DNA of 64,000 bases. It comes from Lederbergia sp. NSJ-179 (GTDB taxonomy: Bacteria > Bacillota > Bacilli > Bacillales > Bacillaceae_C). Positions within the stretch are counted from its first letter, which is position 1, and the number at the start of each line of letters is the position of its first letter. The translations under genes and the position numbers were made by a program. The stretch covers positions 331,353-395,352 of the forward strand of contig NZ_JALIFP010000001.1 of NCBI RefSeq assembly GCF_022867885.1, written 5' to 3'. Shown here one piece after another: positions 40,117 through 48,289 of this stretch. The notes under the pieces are model-generated. The model made no database searches. It had not been told where the DNA came from and was given only the letters and a program-made list of their open reading frames with translations.

Positions 40117-41106
40117 TTGAATGCAAAAAACTTGATAGCCTTTACACTGATTGCTATCCTATCATTATCTGCCATTTTTAATCCTTATACAAATCAGTAT
40201 TTAGAACAACTAAAAAATGGGGATGTACCTGCAAGTAAAGGGGAAGATGAATTATACGAACAAATTGCAAAGGCAGCAGATGATTATCAAATCGATCCCC
40301 AAGACGCTAAGATCGACCGTGTTTGGAAAGCAATGCCAGGATATAATGGCATTCGGGTGGATAAAGAAGCCTCTTATCAAAAAATGAAAAAAAACAAAGT
40401 GTTTGATGAACGAAAATTAGTATTTATTCAAATCAAACCAGAAATTCATTTAGCTGATTTACCACCGGCTCCTATATACCGGGGACATCCCGATAAACCA
40501 ATGGTTAGTTTTCTCATCAATGTCGCATGGGGAAATGAGTATATACCTTCTATCCTTGCAACCCTTAAAGAACATAAAACATACGCAACCTTTTTTTTGG
40601 AAGGTCGTTGGGTAAAAGAAAATCCCGAATTGGCAAAAATGATTGCGGATAGCGGGCATGAAATTGGGAACCATTCCTATAGCCATCCAAATATGGCCAA
40701 GCTTGGATCAAACCAAATAAAACAGGAGTTATCAAAGACCAATGACATTATCGAGGCGACGACCAATATAAAACCGACATGGTTCGGACCACCAAGTGGT
40801 GCCTATCGAGATGAAACAGTAAAAATCGCTCAATCACAAGGTTTAAAAACTGTTATGTGGACAGTGGACACCATTGATTGGAGGAAACCCTCGCCCCAAG
40901 CTCTCATTCAACGAGTAATGTCGAATGTCCGTCCGGGGACCATGATTCTTATGCATCCAACAGAATCTACAGCAAAATCATTGGATACGTTAATTACAGA
41001 ATTACAGGCTAAAAATTTAAAGATTGGAACAGTGACAAAATTAATGGATGAAGAAAGAATGATAAAATTGGATGGGAGTCAAGACTTAAAGCAGGAAGGG
41101 AACTAA
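40117..41106 (+). CDS. ylxY: YlxY, polysaccharide deacetylase (NodB) family protein
   Basis: Exported or membrane-anchored NodB-type protein. The 329-residue product has an N-terminal hydrophobic segment (LIAFTLIAILSLSAIF). The NodB domain covers about residues 125-310, with the zinc motif HEIGNHSYSHPNMAKL, catalytic-region FGPPSGAYRDE and IILMHPT-like MILMHPT. The first NodB motif, normally TFDDG, reads INVAWG here, so the catalytic base Asp is missing. As far as I recall the B. subtilis YlxY has the same substitution. The function is unknown; it may be a non-catalytic wall-binding protein. Start is TTG 40117 behind AAGGAGG. Confidence 0.9.
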   Translation: MNAKNLIAFTLIAILSLSAIFNPYTNQYLEQLKNGDVPASKGEDELYEQIAKAADDYQIDPQDAKIDRVWKAMPGYNGIRVDKEASYQKMKKNKVFDERKLVFIQIKPEIHLADLPPAPIYRGHPDKPMVSFLINVAWGNEYIPSILATLKEHKTYATFFLEGRWVKENPELAKMIADSGHEIGNHSYSHPNMAKLGSNQIKQELSKTNDIIEATTNIKPTWFGPPSGAYRDETVKIAQSQGLKTVMWTVDTIDWRKPSPQALIQRVMSNVRPGTMILMHPTESTAKSLDTLITELQAKNLKIGTVTKLMDEERMIKLDGSQDLKQEGN

Positions 41107-41151
41107 TTCCTAAAATCAATGTATTTGCACCTAGAATAGGAGGAATTGTAA

Positions 41152-42393
41152 ATGATGAGAAAATATACATGTCAAAATGGAGTGAGAGTCGTACTTGAAT
41201 CAATTCCCACAGTTCGATCTGTCACAATTGGTATTTGGATTGGTGTCGGTTCTCGTGATGAAAAGGAAAAATATAATGGAATTTCTCATTTTTTAGAACA
41301 TATGTTTTTTAAAGGGACCAAAACAAGAACAGCCAAAGAAATAGCGGAGTCCTTTGATTCCATTGGGGGACAGGTAAACGCCTTTACAGCAAAAGAATAT
41401 ACATGTATTTATGCAAAAGTATTGGACAACCATGCAACATATGCATTGGATGTATTAGCGGATATGTTTTTTCATTCTACTTTTGATGATCAAGAATTAA
41501 AAAAGGAGAAAAATGTCGTTTTAGAAGAAATTAAAATGTACGAAGATACCCCAGATGATATCGTACATGATATTTTAAGTAAGGCAGCTTATCACAACCA
41601 TCCACTTGGCTTTCCTATACTAGGTACTGAAGAAACTCTCAGCACTTTTACAAGTGATATGCTGAATCAGTACATCTATGATATGTATACGCCAGATAAT
41701 ATTGTTATTTCAGTCGCAGGAAATATTGATGAAGAGTTTATTCGCCAAATTGAAAAACTGTTTGGTTTTTTTGAAAGAGGAAAAAACAGATATTCAAATG
41801 AAAAGCCTACCTTTTATTCTGAACAAGTGGCGAAACAAAAAAATACCGAACAAGCCCATCTTTGCATTGGATTTGAAGGACTTCCAATCGGTCATGAGAA
41901 AATCTATGATCTTATTGTCATGAACATCATTTTTGGTGGCGGAATGTCATCGCGATTATTTCAAGAAGTGCGAGAAGAACGAGGACTTGCCTATTCTGTT
42001 TTCTCTTATCATTCTTCTTATAAAGATACAGGAACTCTGGTCATCTATGGAGGGACAGCCGCCAATCAATTAGACGAGCTTCATGATACCATTTTTTCTA
42101 CATTAGCCGATTTTAAGAATAATGGCATTTCGCAAAAGGAATTACAAAATAGTAAGGAACAATTAAAAGGAAATTTGATGCTTAGTCTAGAAAGTACCAA
42201 TAGTCGAATGGGGCGGATTGGCAAAAATGAGCTCTTACTGAAAAAACATCGATCATTGGACGATATTATCAGCGATATAGATCGTGTGACGGCAGAATCG
42301 GTTTATCAATTAGCAGGAGACATTTTCACCAATCATTTCACCTCTGCTTTAATCAGTCCCCATCCTCAATCAACATCAAAATGGAGCCATTAG
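41152..42393 (+). CDS. mlpA: MlpA (YmxG), M16 family zinc peptidase
   Basis: Insulinase/processing-peptidase family member of 413 residues. The inverted zinc motif HFLEH is at residues 46-50, with the distal Glu region in KEKNVVLEEIKMYEDTPDD. The second half has the usual GGGMSSRLFQEVREERGLAY. AGGAGG precedes the ATG; ATG 41155 is an alternative start. It sits next to ylxY as in B. subtilis. No signal peptide, so probably cytoplasmic. Confidence 0.95.
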   Translation: MMRKYTCQNGVRVVLESIPTVRSVTIGIWIGVGSRDEKEKYNGISHFLEHMFFKGTKTRTAKEIAESFDSIGGQVNAFTAKEYTCIYAKVLDNHATYALDVLADMFFHSTFDDQELKKEKNVVLEEIKMYEDTPDDIVHDILSKAAYHNHPLGFPILGTEETLSTFTSDMLNQYIYDMYTPDNIVISVAGNIDEEFIRQIEKLFGFFERGKNRYSNEKPTFYSEQVAKQKNTEQAHLCIGFEGLPIGHEKIYDLIVMNIIFGGGMSSRLFQEVREERGLAYSVFSYHSSYKDTGTLVIYGGTAANQLDELHDTIFSTLADFKNNGISQKELQNSKEQLKGNLMLSLESTNSRMGRIGKNELLLKKHRSLDDIISDIDRVTAESVYQLAGDIFTNHFTSALISPHPQSTSKWSH

Positions 42394-42465
42394 CCTTTGT
42401 TCACTTAGGTGAAGACATGCAGAAGAGGTTAATCAGTGGGGGATAAAAAAAGGCTCCATTCATTC

Positions 42466-42492
42466 CCTTGTCATAGGATAAGGGATTTTTTG
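42466..42492 (+). terminator. Intrinsic terminator after mlpA
   Basis: CCCTT and AAGGG pair around GTCATAGGAT and are followed by ATTTTTTG. Confidence 0.65.
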
Positions 42493-42540
42493 ATTCTAAA
42501 AAAAATGAAAGTTCACTATATATGATATAAAGGACTGTAA

Positions 42541-42696
42541 GTGCGTGTTCAAAAAGGAGGATAAAAAGGACCAAGAAGTTCGAGGCGGCGCAGTTTTGAG
42601 CAGCGGAATGTATGCTTTTAAATACATGAGCAGCGGAGAAACAAGCCAACGAAGAAATTCGCAGTGTCATTTTTACCGGACTTTTTGAACATCCTA
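42541..42696 (-). repeat. MITE-like repeat family A, copy 5, inverted (156 bp)
   Basis: Reverse-oriented copy in the mlpA-ymxH gap (329 bases, otherwise only the mlpA terminator). Plus-strand ends are GTGCGTGTTCAAAAAG and CTTTTTGAACATCCTA. Exact 5-bp direct repeats TGTAA flank it at 42536-42540 and 42697-42701. It is the short form, like copy 3, with the ATGTAT/ATACAT internal palindrome and no RTCCT cassette. Confidence 0.85.
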
Positions 42697-42722
42697 TGTA
42701 AAGTAAAAAGGAGAGAAGCCTC

Positions 42723-42962
42723 ATGCGACTTAGTGAACTTGGAGGGAAAGAAATCGTTGATTATAAAAAGGCCAAAAGATTAGGAGTTCTTGGACAAACA
42801 GACCTAGAAATTAATGCAATAACGGGGGAGATTAATTGTTTAATTATCCCGACAGGTAAATGGATAGGAAAAAAGGGAGGGAATGAAATAAAAGTACCAT
42901 GGCATTATATACGAACAATCGGAACAGATATGATCATTCTGGAAGTACCGGAAGAGAAATAA
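42723..42962 (+). CDS. ymxH: YmxH/YlmC family PRC-barrel protein
   Basis: Small 79-residue protein of the YlmC/YmxH (PRC-barrel) family conserved in spore formers. Family features are RLSELGGKEIVDYKKAKRLG and VPWHYIRTIGTDMIIL. AAGGAGAG precedes the ATG. Position between mlpA and the dipicolinate genes is as in B. subtilis. The function is not established. Confidence 0.92.
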   Translation: MRLSELGGKEIVDYKKAKRLGVLGQTDLEINAITGEINCLIIPTGKWIGKKGGNEIKVPWHYIRTIGTDMIILEVPEEK

Positions 42963-42984
42963 GAGGGATTCCCTCTTTTTTTTA
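42962..42984 (+). terminator. Intrinsic terminator after ymxH
   Basis: AGAGGG and CCCTCT pair around ATT and run into TTTTTTTT, directly at the stop codon. Confidence 0.85.
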
Positions 42985-43007
42985 TTGCTTAAAAAGGGTA
43001 TCCAGGC

Positions 43008-43034
43008 ACAGCAACAAGGGAGATACATACAATA
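43008..43034 (+). promoter_or_regulatory. Predicted sigma-K promoter of dpaA-dpaB
   Basis: An AC (43008-43009), 16 bases, then CATACAATA (43026-43034) match the mother-cell sigma-K consensus AC-N16-CATA-NNN-TA exactly. It lies about 46 bases before dpaA. The B. subtilis equivalent (spoVF) is known to be transcribed by sigma-K late in sporulation. Confidence 0.65.
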
Positions 43035-43079
43035 TCATGCAGTGGTATTTATGATGCGTAAAGAAGGTGAACACCATTG

Positions 43080-43979
43080 ATGTTAACAGATATGCAAATC
43101 GCTGTATTGGGTGGTGATGCAAGACAACTAGAAATTGTTAAAAGATTAGCGGAATTAGACGCAAAATTATATTTAATTGGTTTTGAACAATTGGCGCAAG
43201 TGATTTCCGGTGCCGTCAAAGAAAAACTAAAGGATGTTGATTTTTCCAAGATAGATGCCGTTATTCTACCTGTTAAAGGCACAAATTTAGACGGTGAAGT
43301 GGAAACCATCTTTTCTAATGAAAATATCATTTTAACAGAACAAACCCTTCAGGAAACACCATCCCATTGTAAAATATATTCCGGGATTAGTAATCCCTAT
43401 CTTGACAAACTAGTTAAAAAAGCGGATAGAGAGCTTATTCAACTATTTAAGCGAGATGACGTAGCCATTTATAATTCCATTCCAACCGTTGAAGGAACCG
43501 TGATGATGGCGATCCAAAATACCGATATTACCATCCATCAATCATCTGTCGCTGTATTAGGTTTGGGGAGGGTTGGGATGAGTGTAGCGAGAACGTTTTC
43601 TCTGTTAGGAGCAAACGTCAAAGTTGGGGCAAGGAGTCTCGCTCATCTTGCAAGAATCACGGAAATGGGACTAAAGCCTTTTCACTTAGAGAATTTAAAA
43701 GATGAAGTAAAAGACCTGGATATTTGCATTAATACGATTCCTCATCTAGTGTTGACAGCCGGAATTATCGCGGGCATGCCTACGAACACATTAATTATTG
43801 ATTTAGCCTCTAAACCTGGTGGAACAGATTTTCGTTACGCTGAAAAACGTGGTGTGAAAGCGCTGCTTGCCCCTAGTCTTCCCGGTATTGTGGCACCGAA
43901 AACAGCCGGTCAAATTTTAGCCAATATTCTTTCACAGCTATTATCAGAGGATTTTGAGAATAGAAAGGAGAATTCATGA
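43080..43979 (+). CDS. dpaA: Dipicolinate synthase subunit A
   Basis: NAD(P)-binding subunit of dipicolinate synthase, which oxidises the DapA product to dipicolinic acid in the mother cell. The 299-residue protein starts with IAVLGGDARQLEIVKRL. It has a central Rossmann motif VLGLGRVGMSVARTFSLLGA and the C-terminal LLAPSLPGIVAPKTAGQI. ATG 43080 gives the family N-terminus MLTxMQIAVLGG; TTG 43077 just before it is an alternative. GAAGGTG precedes it. Confidence 0.95.
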   Translation: MLTDMQIAVLGGDARQLEIVKRLAELDAKLYLIGFEQLAQVISGAVKEKLKDVDFSKIDAVILPVKGTNLDGEVETIFSNENIILTEQTLQETPSHCKIYSGISNPYLDKLVKKADRELIQLFKRDDVAIYNSIPTVEGTVMMAIQNTDITIHQSSVAVLGLGRVGMSVARTFSLLGANVKVGARSLAHLARITEMGLKPFHLENLKDEVKDLDICINTIPHLVLTAGIIAGMPTNTLIIDLASKPGGTDFRYAEKRGVKALLAPSLPGIVAPKTAGQILANILSQLLSEDFENRKENS

Positions 43980-43980
43980 G

Positions 43981-44580
43981 ATGGATTTACAAAATAAAAG
44001 AATTGGTTTCGGTATCACCGGATCCCATTGTACTTATGATCAAGTTGTCCCCCAAATAGAAAAATTGGTCGATTTGGGTGCGGATGTCGTCCCCGTGGTC
44101 ACATTTACTGTTCAGAATACAAACACAAAATTTGGCGATGGGGCCGATTGGGTGGCAAAGGTAGAAGAAATTACAGGGAAAAAGGTCATTGATTCGATGG
44201 TCGCAGCAGAACCACTAGGGCCGAAAGAACCATTGGATTGCATGGTGATTTCTCCTTTGACAGGAAATTCTATGAGTAAATTTGCCAATGCCTTGACTGA
44301 TTCACCAGTCTTGATGGCCGCGAAAGCGACTTTAAGAAATCGCCGACCTGTAGTATTAGGTATATCCACAAATGATGCTTTAGGTCTAAATGGAGTGAAC
44401 TTGATGCGTTTAATTTCTGCCAAAAATATTTATTTCATTCCTTTTGGTCAGGATGATCCCATTAAAAAACCAACATCTATGGTATCAAAGATGGAATTAC
44501 TTCCGGAAGCTGTGGCGGCCGCTCTAGAGGGGAATCAGTTGCAACCCATTATTAGGGAATATTCCTTCACAAACGAATAA
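43981..44580 (+). CDS. dpaB: Dipicolinate synthase subunit B
   Basis: Flavoprotein-like (HFCD family) subunit of dipicolinate synthase. The 199-residue length equals the B. subtilis protein. Motifs are RIGFGITGSHCTYDQVVPQI, CMVISPLTGNSMSKFANALT and VVLGISTNDALGLNGVNLMR. ATG 43981 starts one base after the dpaA stop, with AAAGGAG 10 bases upstream; earlier in-frame codons inside dpaA are unlikely starts. Confidence 0.95.
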   Translation: MDLQNKRIGFGITGSHCTYDQVVPQIEKLVDLGADVVPVVTFTVQNTNTKFGDGADWVAKVEEITGKKVIDSMVAAEPLGPKEPLDCMVISPLTGNSMSKFANALTDSPVLMAAKATLRNRRPVVLGISTNDALGLNGVNLMRLISAKNIYFIPFGQDDPIKKPTSMVSKMELLPEAVAAALEGNQLQPIIREYSFTNE

Positions 44581-44604
44581 AGGATCTTTAAAAAGTAAGG
44601 ACAA

Positions 44605-44700
44605 GTGGATGAACAGCTAAGTTCGCGCCGTCCTGGCGCAACGCTGTTCTGACCAACGTCCTGTGGCCAACGCGGAGTCAGTACATCCTGTACAAGTCCT
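44605..44700 (+). repeat. Repeat family B, copy 4 (nested hairpin cassette, about 96 bp)
   Basis: Between dpaB and asd. Outer stem GAACAGC/GCTGTTC (44611-44617/44643-44649), inner stem GCGCC/GGCGC with loop GTCCT, then CCAAC-GTCCT-GTGG, and a third hairpin GTAC-ATCCT-GTAC (44680-44692). The same outer and inner stems occur at 57493-57531, and the third hairpin is identical to the one at 1248-1260. No GCGC-AA-GCGC end is present in this copy. Confidence 0.65.
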
Positions 44701-44863
44701 GATATTTCATATTGTTTTCCCGCTGAATACAAAAAAGAGACACTTTCGACTAAAGATTCGACAGCTTTTTAACAAAAAATTATCGATAGCGGCTATAAAT
44801 ATGATAATATATTAATATTAGTGAATAAAAACAATGGTTTGTTGGAGTGGAAGGGGAATTCAG

Positions 44864-45916
44864 ATGTTAAATAAACAAGGCTATCATCTTGCTGTATTGG
44901 GTGCAACCGGCGCAGTGGGCAAGCAGATTATAAAAACATTGGAGAAAAGAAATTTTCCTATATCTCAATTAACCTTGCTGTCTTCAGCCCGTTCAGCCGG
45001 TACAAAAGTGAATTTTAAAGGAGAGTCTATTACTGTGCAAGAGGCTGTACCCGATTCCTTTGAAGGGGTAGATATTGCCTTATTCAGTGCAGGTGGAAGT
45101 TGGTCACAAAAATTTGCTCCGGATGCTGTCAAGCGAGGAGCGATTGTTGTGGATAATACAAGTGCTTTCCGTATGAATCCCGAAGTGCCTCTTGTTGTTC
45201 CTGAGGTGAATGAAGATAAACTTCATGATCATAAAGGAATTATCGCCAACCCTAATTGTTCCACGATTCAAATGGTCGCAACGTTAGAACCGATTCAAAA
45301 AGCATTTGGTTTGAAGAAAGTGATTGTTTCCACTTATCAAGCCGTTTCAGGCGCCGGTTCTGCAGCCATTCAAGAATTGAAAGATCAAGCGAATGCGATT
45401 TTAAATAATCAAGAATATACACCTTCCATTTTGCCTGTTGGAAGTGAAGATAAGCATTATCAAATTGCTTTTAATGTGATTCCACAAATCGATGTTTTTA
45501 CAGAAAATGGGTTTACATTTGAAGAAATGAAAATGATCAATGAAACGAAAAAAATTATGGGAATGCCTGAACTAAAAGTGGCAGCAACTTGTGTGCGTCT
45601 CCCTGTTGAAACAGGCCATTCCGAATCTGTATACGTTGAATTGGATCAAGAGGATGTAACTGTGGAAGACCTACGGAAAGTTCTTATAGATGCACCGGGT
45701 ATCACTCTTCAAGACCAACCTGAGGAGCAAATTTATCCAATGCCGGCAATGGCTGTAGGCAAAGATGATGTGTTCGTGGGAAGAATCAGGCAAGATCTCG
45801 ATGAAAAGTCCGGCTTCCACATGTGGATTGTTTCTGATAATCTATTGAAAGGTGCCGCTTTAAATACGATTCAAATTGCTGAAAGTCTGATCAAATTAGG
45901 GCTAGTTTCCAATTAA
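44864..45916 (+). CDS. asd: Aspartate-semialdehyde dehydrogenase
   Basis: Reduces aspartyl phosphate to aspartate semialdehyde for lysine, threonine, methionine and diaminopimelate. The 350-residue protein has the Rossmann motif LAVLGATGAVGKQIIKTL and the active-site Cys in IIANPNCSTIQM (about residue 131). RLPVETGHSESVYVE supplies the substrate His region. ATG 44864 is preceded by AAGGGG. An upstream in-frame ATG at 44834 lies before this site and is less likely. No strong promoter was identified; AT-rich sequence around 44790-44820 is a candidate. Confidence 0.95.
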   Translation: MLNKQGYHLAVLGATGAVGKQIIKTLEKRNFPISQLTLLSSARSAGTKVNFKGESITVQEAVPDSFEGVDIALFSAGGSWSQKFAPDAVKRGAIVVDNTSAFRMNPEVPLVVPEVNEDKLHDHKGIIANPNCSTIQMVATLEPIQKAFGLKKVIVSTYQAVSGAGSAAIQELKDQANAILNNQEYTPSILPVGSEDKHYQIAFNVIPQIDVFTENGFTFEEMKMINETKKIMGMPELKVAATCVRLPVETGHSESVYVELDQEDVTVEDLRKVLIDAPGITLQDQPEEQIYPMPAMAVGKDDVFVGRIRQDLDEKSGFHMWIVSDNLLKGAALNTIQIAESLIKLGLVSN

Positions 45917-45946
45917 GGGGATTGTTCATTATAGTGGGGTGTCATC

Positions 45947-47182
45947 ATGAAAATTATCATCCAAAAATTCGGTGGAACATCAGTACAAAATTATGAAACA
46001 AGACAATATGCTCACCAGCATATTCATAATGCGATTAAAAAAGGTTATAAAGTGGTCGTAGTCGTTTCGGCCATGGGGAGAAAAGGGGCTCCATATGCAA
46101 CAGATACATTATTATCACTCATAGGCGGAACGAACACCTCTTTGAATAAAAGAGAGCAGGATTTAGTGCTGTCTTGTGGTGAAATTATTTCCAGTGTTGT
46201 TTTTACGAATGAATTAAAGGAAAAAGGAATAAAAGCAACGGCTCTAACAGGAGCTCAAGCAGGTTTTGTCACAACGAATGATCATACGAATGCAAAAATC
46301 ATTGAGATGAAATGCAAGAGACTCCTAAAAGAACTAGAGTTAATGGATGTGGTTGTTGTTGCTGGTTTCCAAGGAGCAACAAAGGAAGGTGATGTGACGA
46401 CAATCGGTAGGGGAGGCAGTGATACATCTGCTGCAGCTCTAGGTGCTGCATTAAACGCTGAATGGATTGACATCTATACAGATGTTGATGGAATGATGAC
46501 AGCAGACCCAAGACTAGTAAAGAAGGCCCGTTCCCTTTCGGCGGTCACTTATAATGAAGTATCCAATATGGCTTATGAAGGGGCTAAAGTGATCCATCCG
46601 CGAGCTGTTGAAATTGCTATGCATGCTAAAATACCGATTCGAATTCGATCCACTTATACAGATTCACCTGGAACACTTGTCACATCTTTAAATGCTCAAG
46701 CTGAAAAATTCGATGTGAAAGAAAGACTTGTAACCGGGATTGCCTATGTTCCTAATGTTTCTCAAATAAAGGTAAAAGCGAATAAAGGAGATTATAGTCT
46801 CCAATCAGAAGTGTTTAAGGCGATGGCAGATGAAGGGATTAGTATAGATTTTATTAATATATCACCTAATAATGTAATCTATACAGTTCCCTCTACTGTT
46901 TTACAAAAAGCTGTAACGGCTTTGGAGAAAATTGGTTATATTCCAACTGTGGAGAGTAACTGTGCAAAGGTATCTGTCGTTGGGGCGGGGATTACCGGAG
47001 TACCAGGAGTAACGGCAAAAATTGTTGGAGCTTTGTCTGATAAAGAAATAAGGATACTTCAATCTGCGGATAGTCATACGACCATTTGGGTCCTAGTAGA
47101 AGGGAAAGATTTAGTGGAGGCTGTAAATGCTTTACATGATGTGTTTGAACTTCAAAAAGAAGAGGTTCAATACGAACGATAA
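45947..47182 (+). CDS. dapG: Aspartokinase I (DapG)
   Basis: Phosphorylates aspartate, the committed step toward DAP, lysine and dipicolinate. The 411-residue protein starts KIIIQKFGGTSVQNYETR, with GRGGSDTSAAALGAAL for ATP/aspartate binding. Two C-terminal ACT domains follow. B. subtilis DapG is feedback-inhibited by DAP. It lies 30 bases after asd and 18 before dapA, in the order asd-dapG-dapA. Confidence 0.95.
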   Translation: MKIIIQKFGGTSVQNYETRQYAHQHIHNAIKKGYKVVVVVSAMGRKGAPYATDTLLSLIGGTNTSLNKREQDLVLSCGEIISSVVFTNELKEKGIKATALTGAQAGFVTTNDHTNAKIIEMKCKRLLKELELMDVVVVAGFQGATKEGDVTTIGRGGSDTSAAALGAALNAEWIDIYTDVDGMMTADPRLVKKARSLSAVTYNEVSNMAYEGAKVIHPRAVEIAMHAKIPIRIRSTYTDSPGTLVTSLNAQAEKFDVKERLVTGIAYVPNVSQIKVKANKGDYSLQSEVFKAMADEGISIDFINISPNNVIYTVPSTVLQKAVTALEKIGYIPTVESNCAKVSVVGAGITGVPGVTAKIVGALSDKEIRILQSADSHTTIWVLVEGKDLVEAVNALHDVFELQKEEVQYER

Positions 47183-47200
47183 GAATGGAGGTGTTTTTTT

Positions 47201-48076
47201 ATGGTTCATTTTGGCCGAGTGTCAACAGCAATGGTCACGCCTTTTGATCGTAAGGGGAATATTGATTTCCCAAAAACTACAAAGCTAATCCATCATTTAC
47301 TTGATCATGGTAGTGATTCTCTTGTGATTGCTGGAACTACTGGCGAATCTCCGACATTGACGACAGAGGAAAAACTTGCCTTATTTGAACATGTCGTAAA
47401 AAATGTAGATGGAAGAGTCCCTGTTATTGCAGGAACAGGCAGTAATAATACTTACGCATCTTTAGAACTGACTAAGAAAGCAGAGGAAATCGGTGTAGAT
47501 GCCATTATGCTAGTGGCCCCTTACTATAATAAGACAAATCAAAAAGGGCTATATGAACATTTTGCGACGATTGCACAATCTACAACTTTACCTGTCATGA
47601 TCTATAATATTCCGGGCAGATCTGTTGTCAATATAGAGCCGGAGACAATGATTGAATTAGCCCATGTTGATAACATAGTAGCGGCAAAAGAAGCGAGTGG
47701 TGATCTTAATGCCATGGCTCGGATTATTGCCGAAACAGATGAGGACTTTCTTGTTTACAGTGGGGACGATAGTTTAGCCCTACCTGTAATGTCTATTGGC
47801 GGCAGCGGCGTTGTATCTGTCGCAAGTCATGTGATTGGTTCTGAAATGCAAAAAATGATTCATTTATTTGAACAAGGTGAAATTGCCCAGGCTGCACAAC
47901 TTCATAGAGAGCTTTTGCCCGTTATGCGAGGTTTATTTGAAGCGCCCAGCCCCGTTCCAGTTAAAACGGCCCTGCAATTGCTTGGATTTGATGTAGGTTC
48001 CGTTCGCCTTCCACTTGTTCCTTTAACGAGTGAAGAACGAGTTAGATTGGCTGATTTGTTAGAACAGATTAGATAA
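47201..48076 (+). CDS. dapA: 4-hydroxy-tetrahydrodipicolinate synthase
   Basis: Condenses aspartate semialdehyde and pyruvate; the product is the substrate of DpaAB and of DAP/lysine synthesis. The 291-residue TIM barrel has the GTTGE motif (AGTTGESPTL), the catalytic Tyr in MIYNIPGRS and the Schiff-base Lys163 (in VAAKEASGD). AATGGAGG precedes the ATG. A long imperfect hairpin follows the stop. Confidence 0.96.
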   Translation: MVHFGRVSTAMVTPFDRKGNIDFPKTTKLIHHLLDHGSDSLVIAGTTGESPTLTTEEKLALFEHVVKNVDGRVPVIAGTGSNNTYASLELTKKAEEIGVDAIMLVAPYYNKTNQKGLYEHFATIAQSTTLPVMIYNIPGRSVVNIEPETMIELAHVDNIVAAKEASGDLNAMARIIAETDEDFLVYSGDDSLALPVMSIGGSGVVSVASHVIGSEMQKMIHLFEQGEIAQAAQLHRELLPVMRGLFEAPSPVPVKTALQLLGFDVGSVRLPLVPLTSEERVRLADLLEQIR

Positions 48077-48089
48077 TTAATGAAAAACC

Positions 48090-48200
48090 ATAAAGGGACT
48101 TTCTCAACATAAGAATTTGGCCTTTTCCTATATATAGTCGATAACTATATATTCTGGTAAATGGGCTAACTTCGTTGAGATCGTCCCTTTTGCTATTGGA
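48090..48200 (+). terminator. Long imperfect palindrome after dapA
   Basis: About 110 bases fold back on themselves. AAAGGGAC pairs with GTCCCTTT, TCTCAAC with GTTGAGA, TTGGCC with GGCTAA and TATATAGT with ACTATATA around CGATA. TTT follows the outer arm. It can act as the asd-dapG-dapA terminator, but is far longer than the others in this window. Confidence 0.6.
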
Positions 48201-48213
48201 GAAGTAAATAAAA

Positions 48214-48243
48214 TTGTACAGGTCTTAAACATTCAAGTATAAT
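48214..48243 (+). promoter_or_regulatory. Predicted sigma-A promoter of rnjB
   Basis: TTGTAC (48214-48219), an 18-base spacer and a perfect TATAAT (48238-48243), 47 bases before the rnjB start codon. Confidence 0.55.
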
Positions 48244-48289
48244 GAAGCTACTGATGAAGATCGGAAATACTTGGTAGGAGGAAAAGGTT

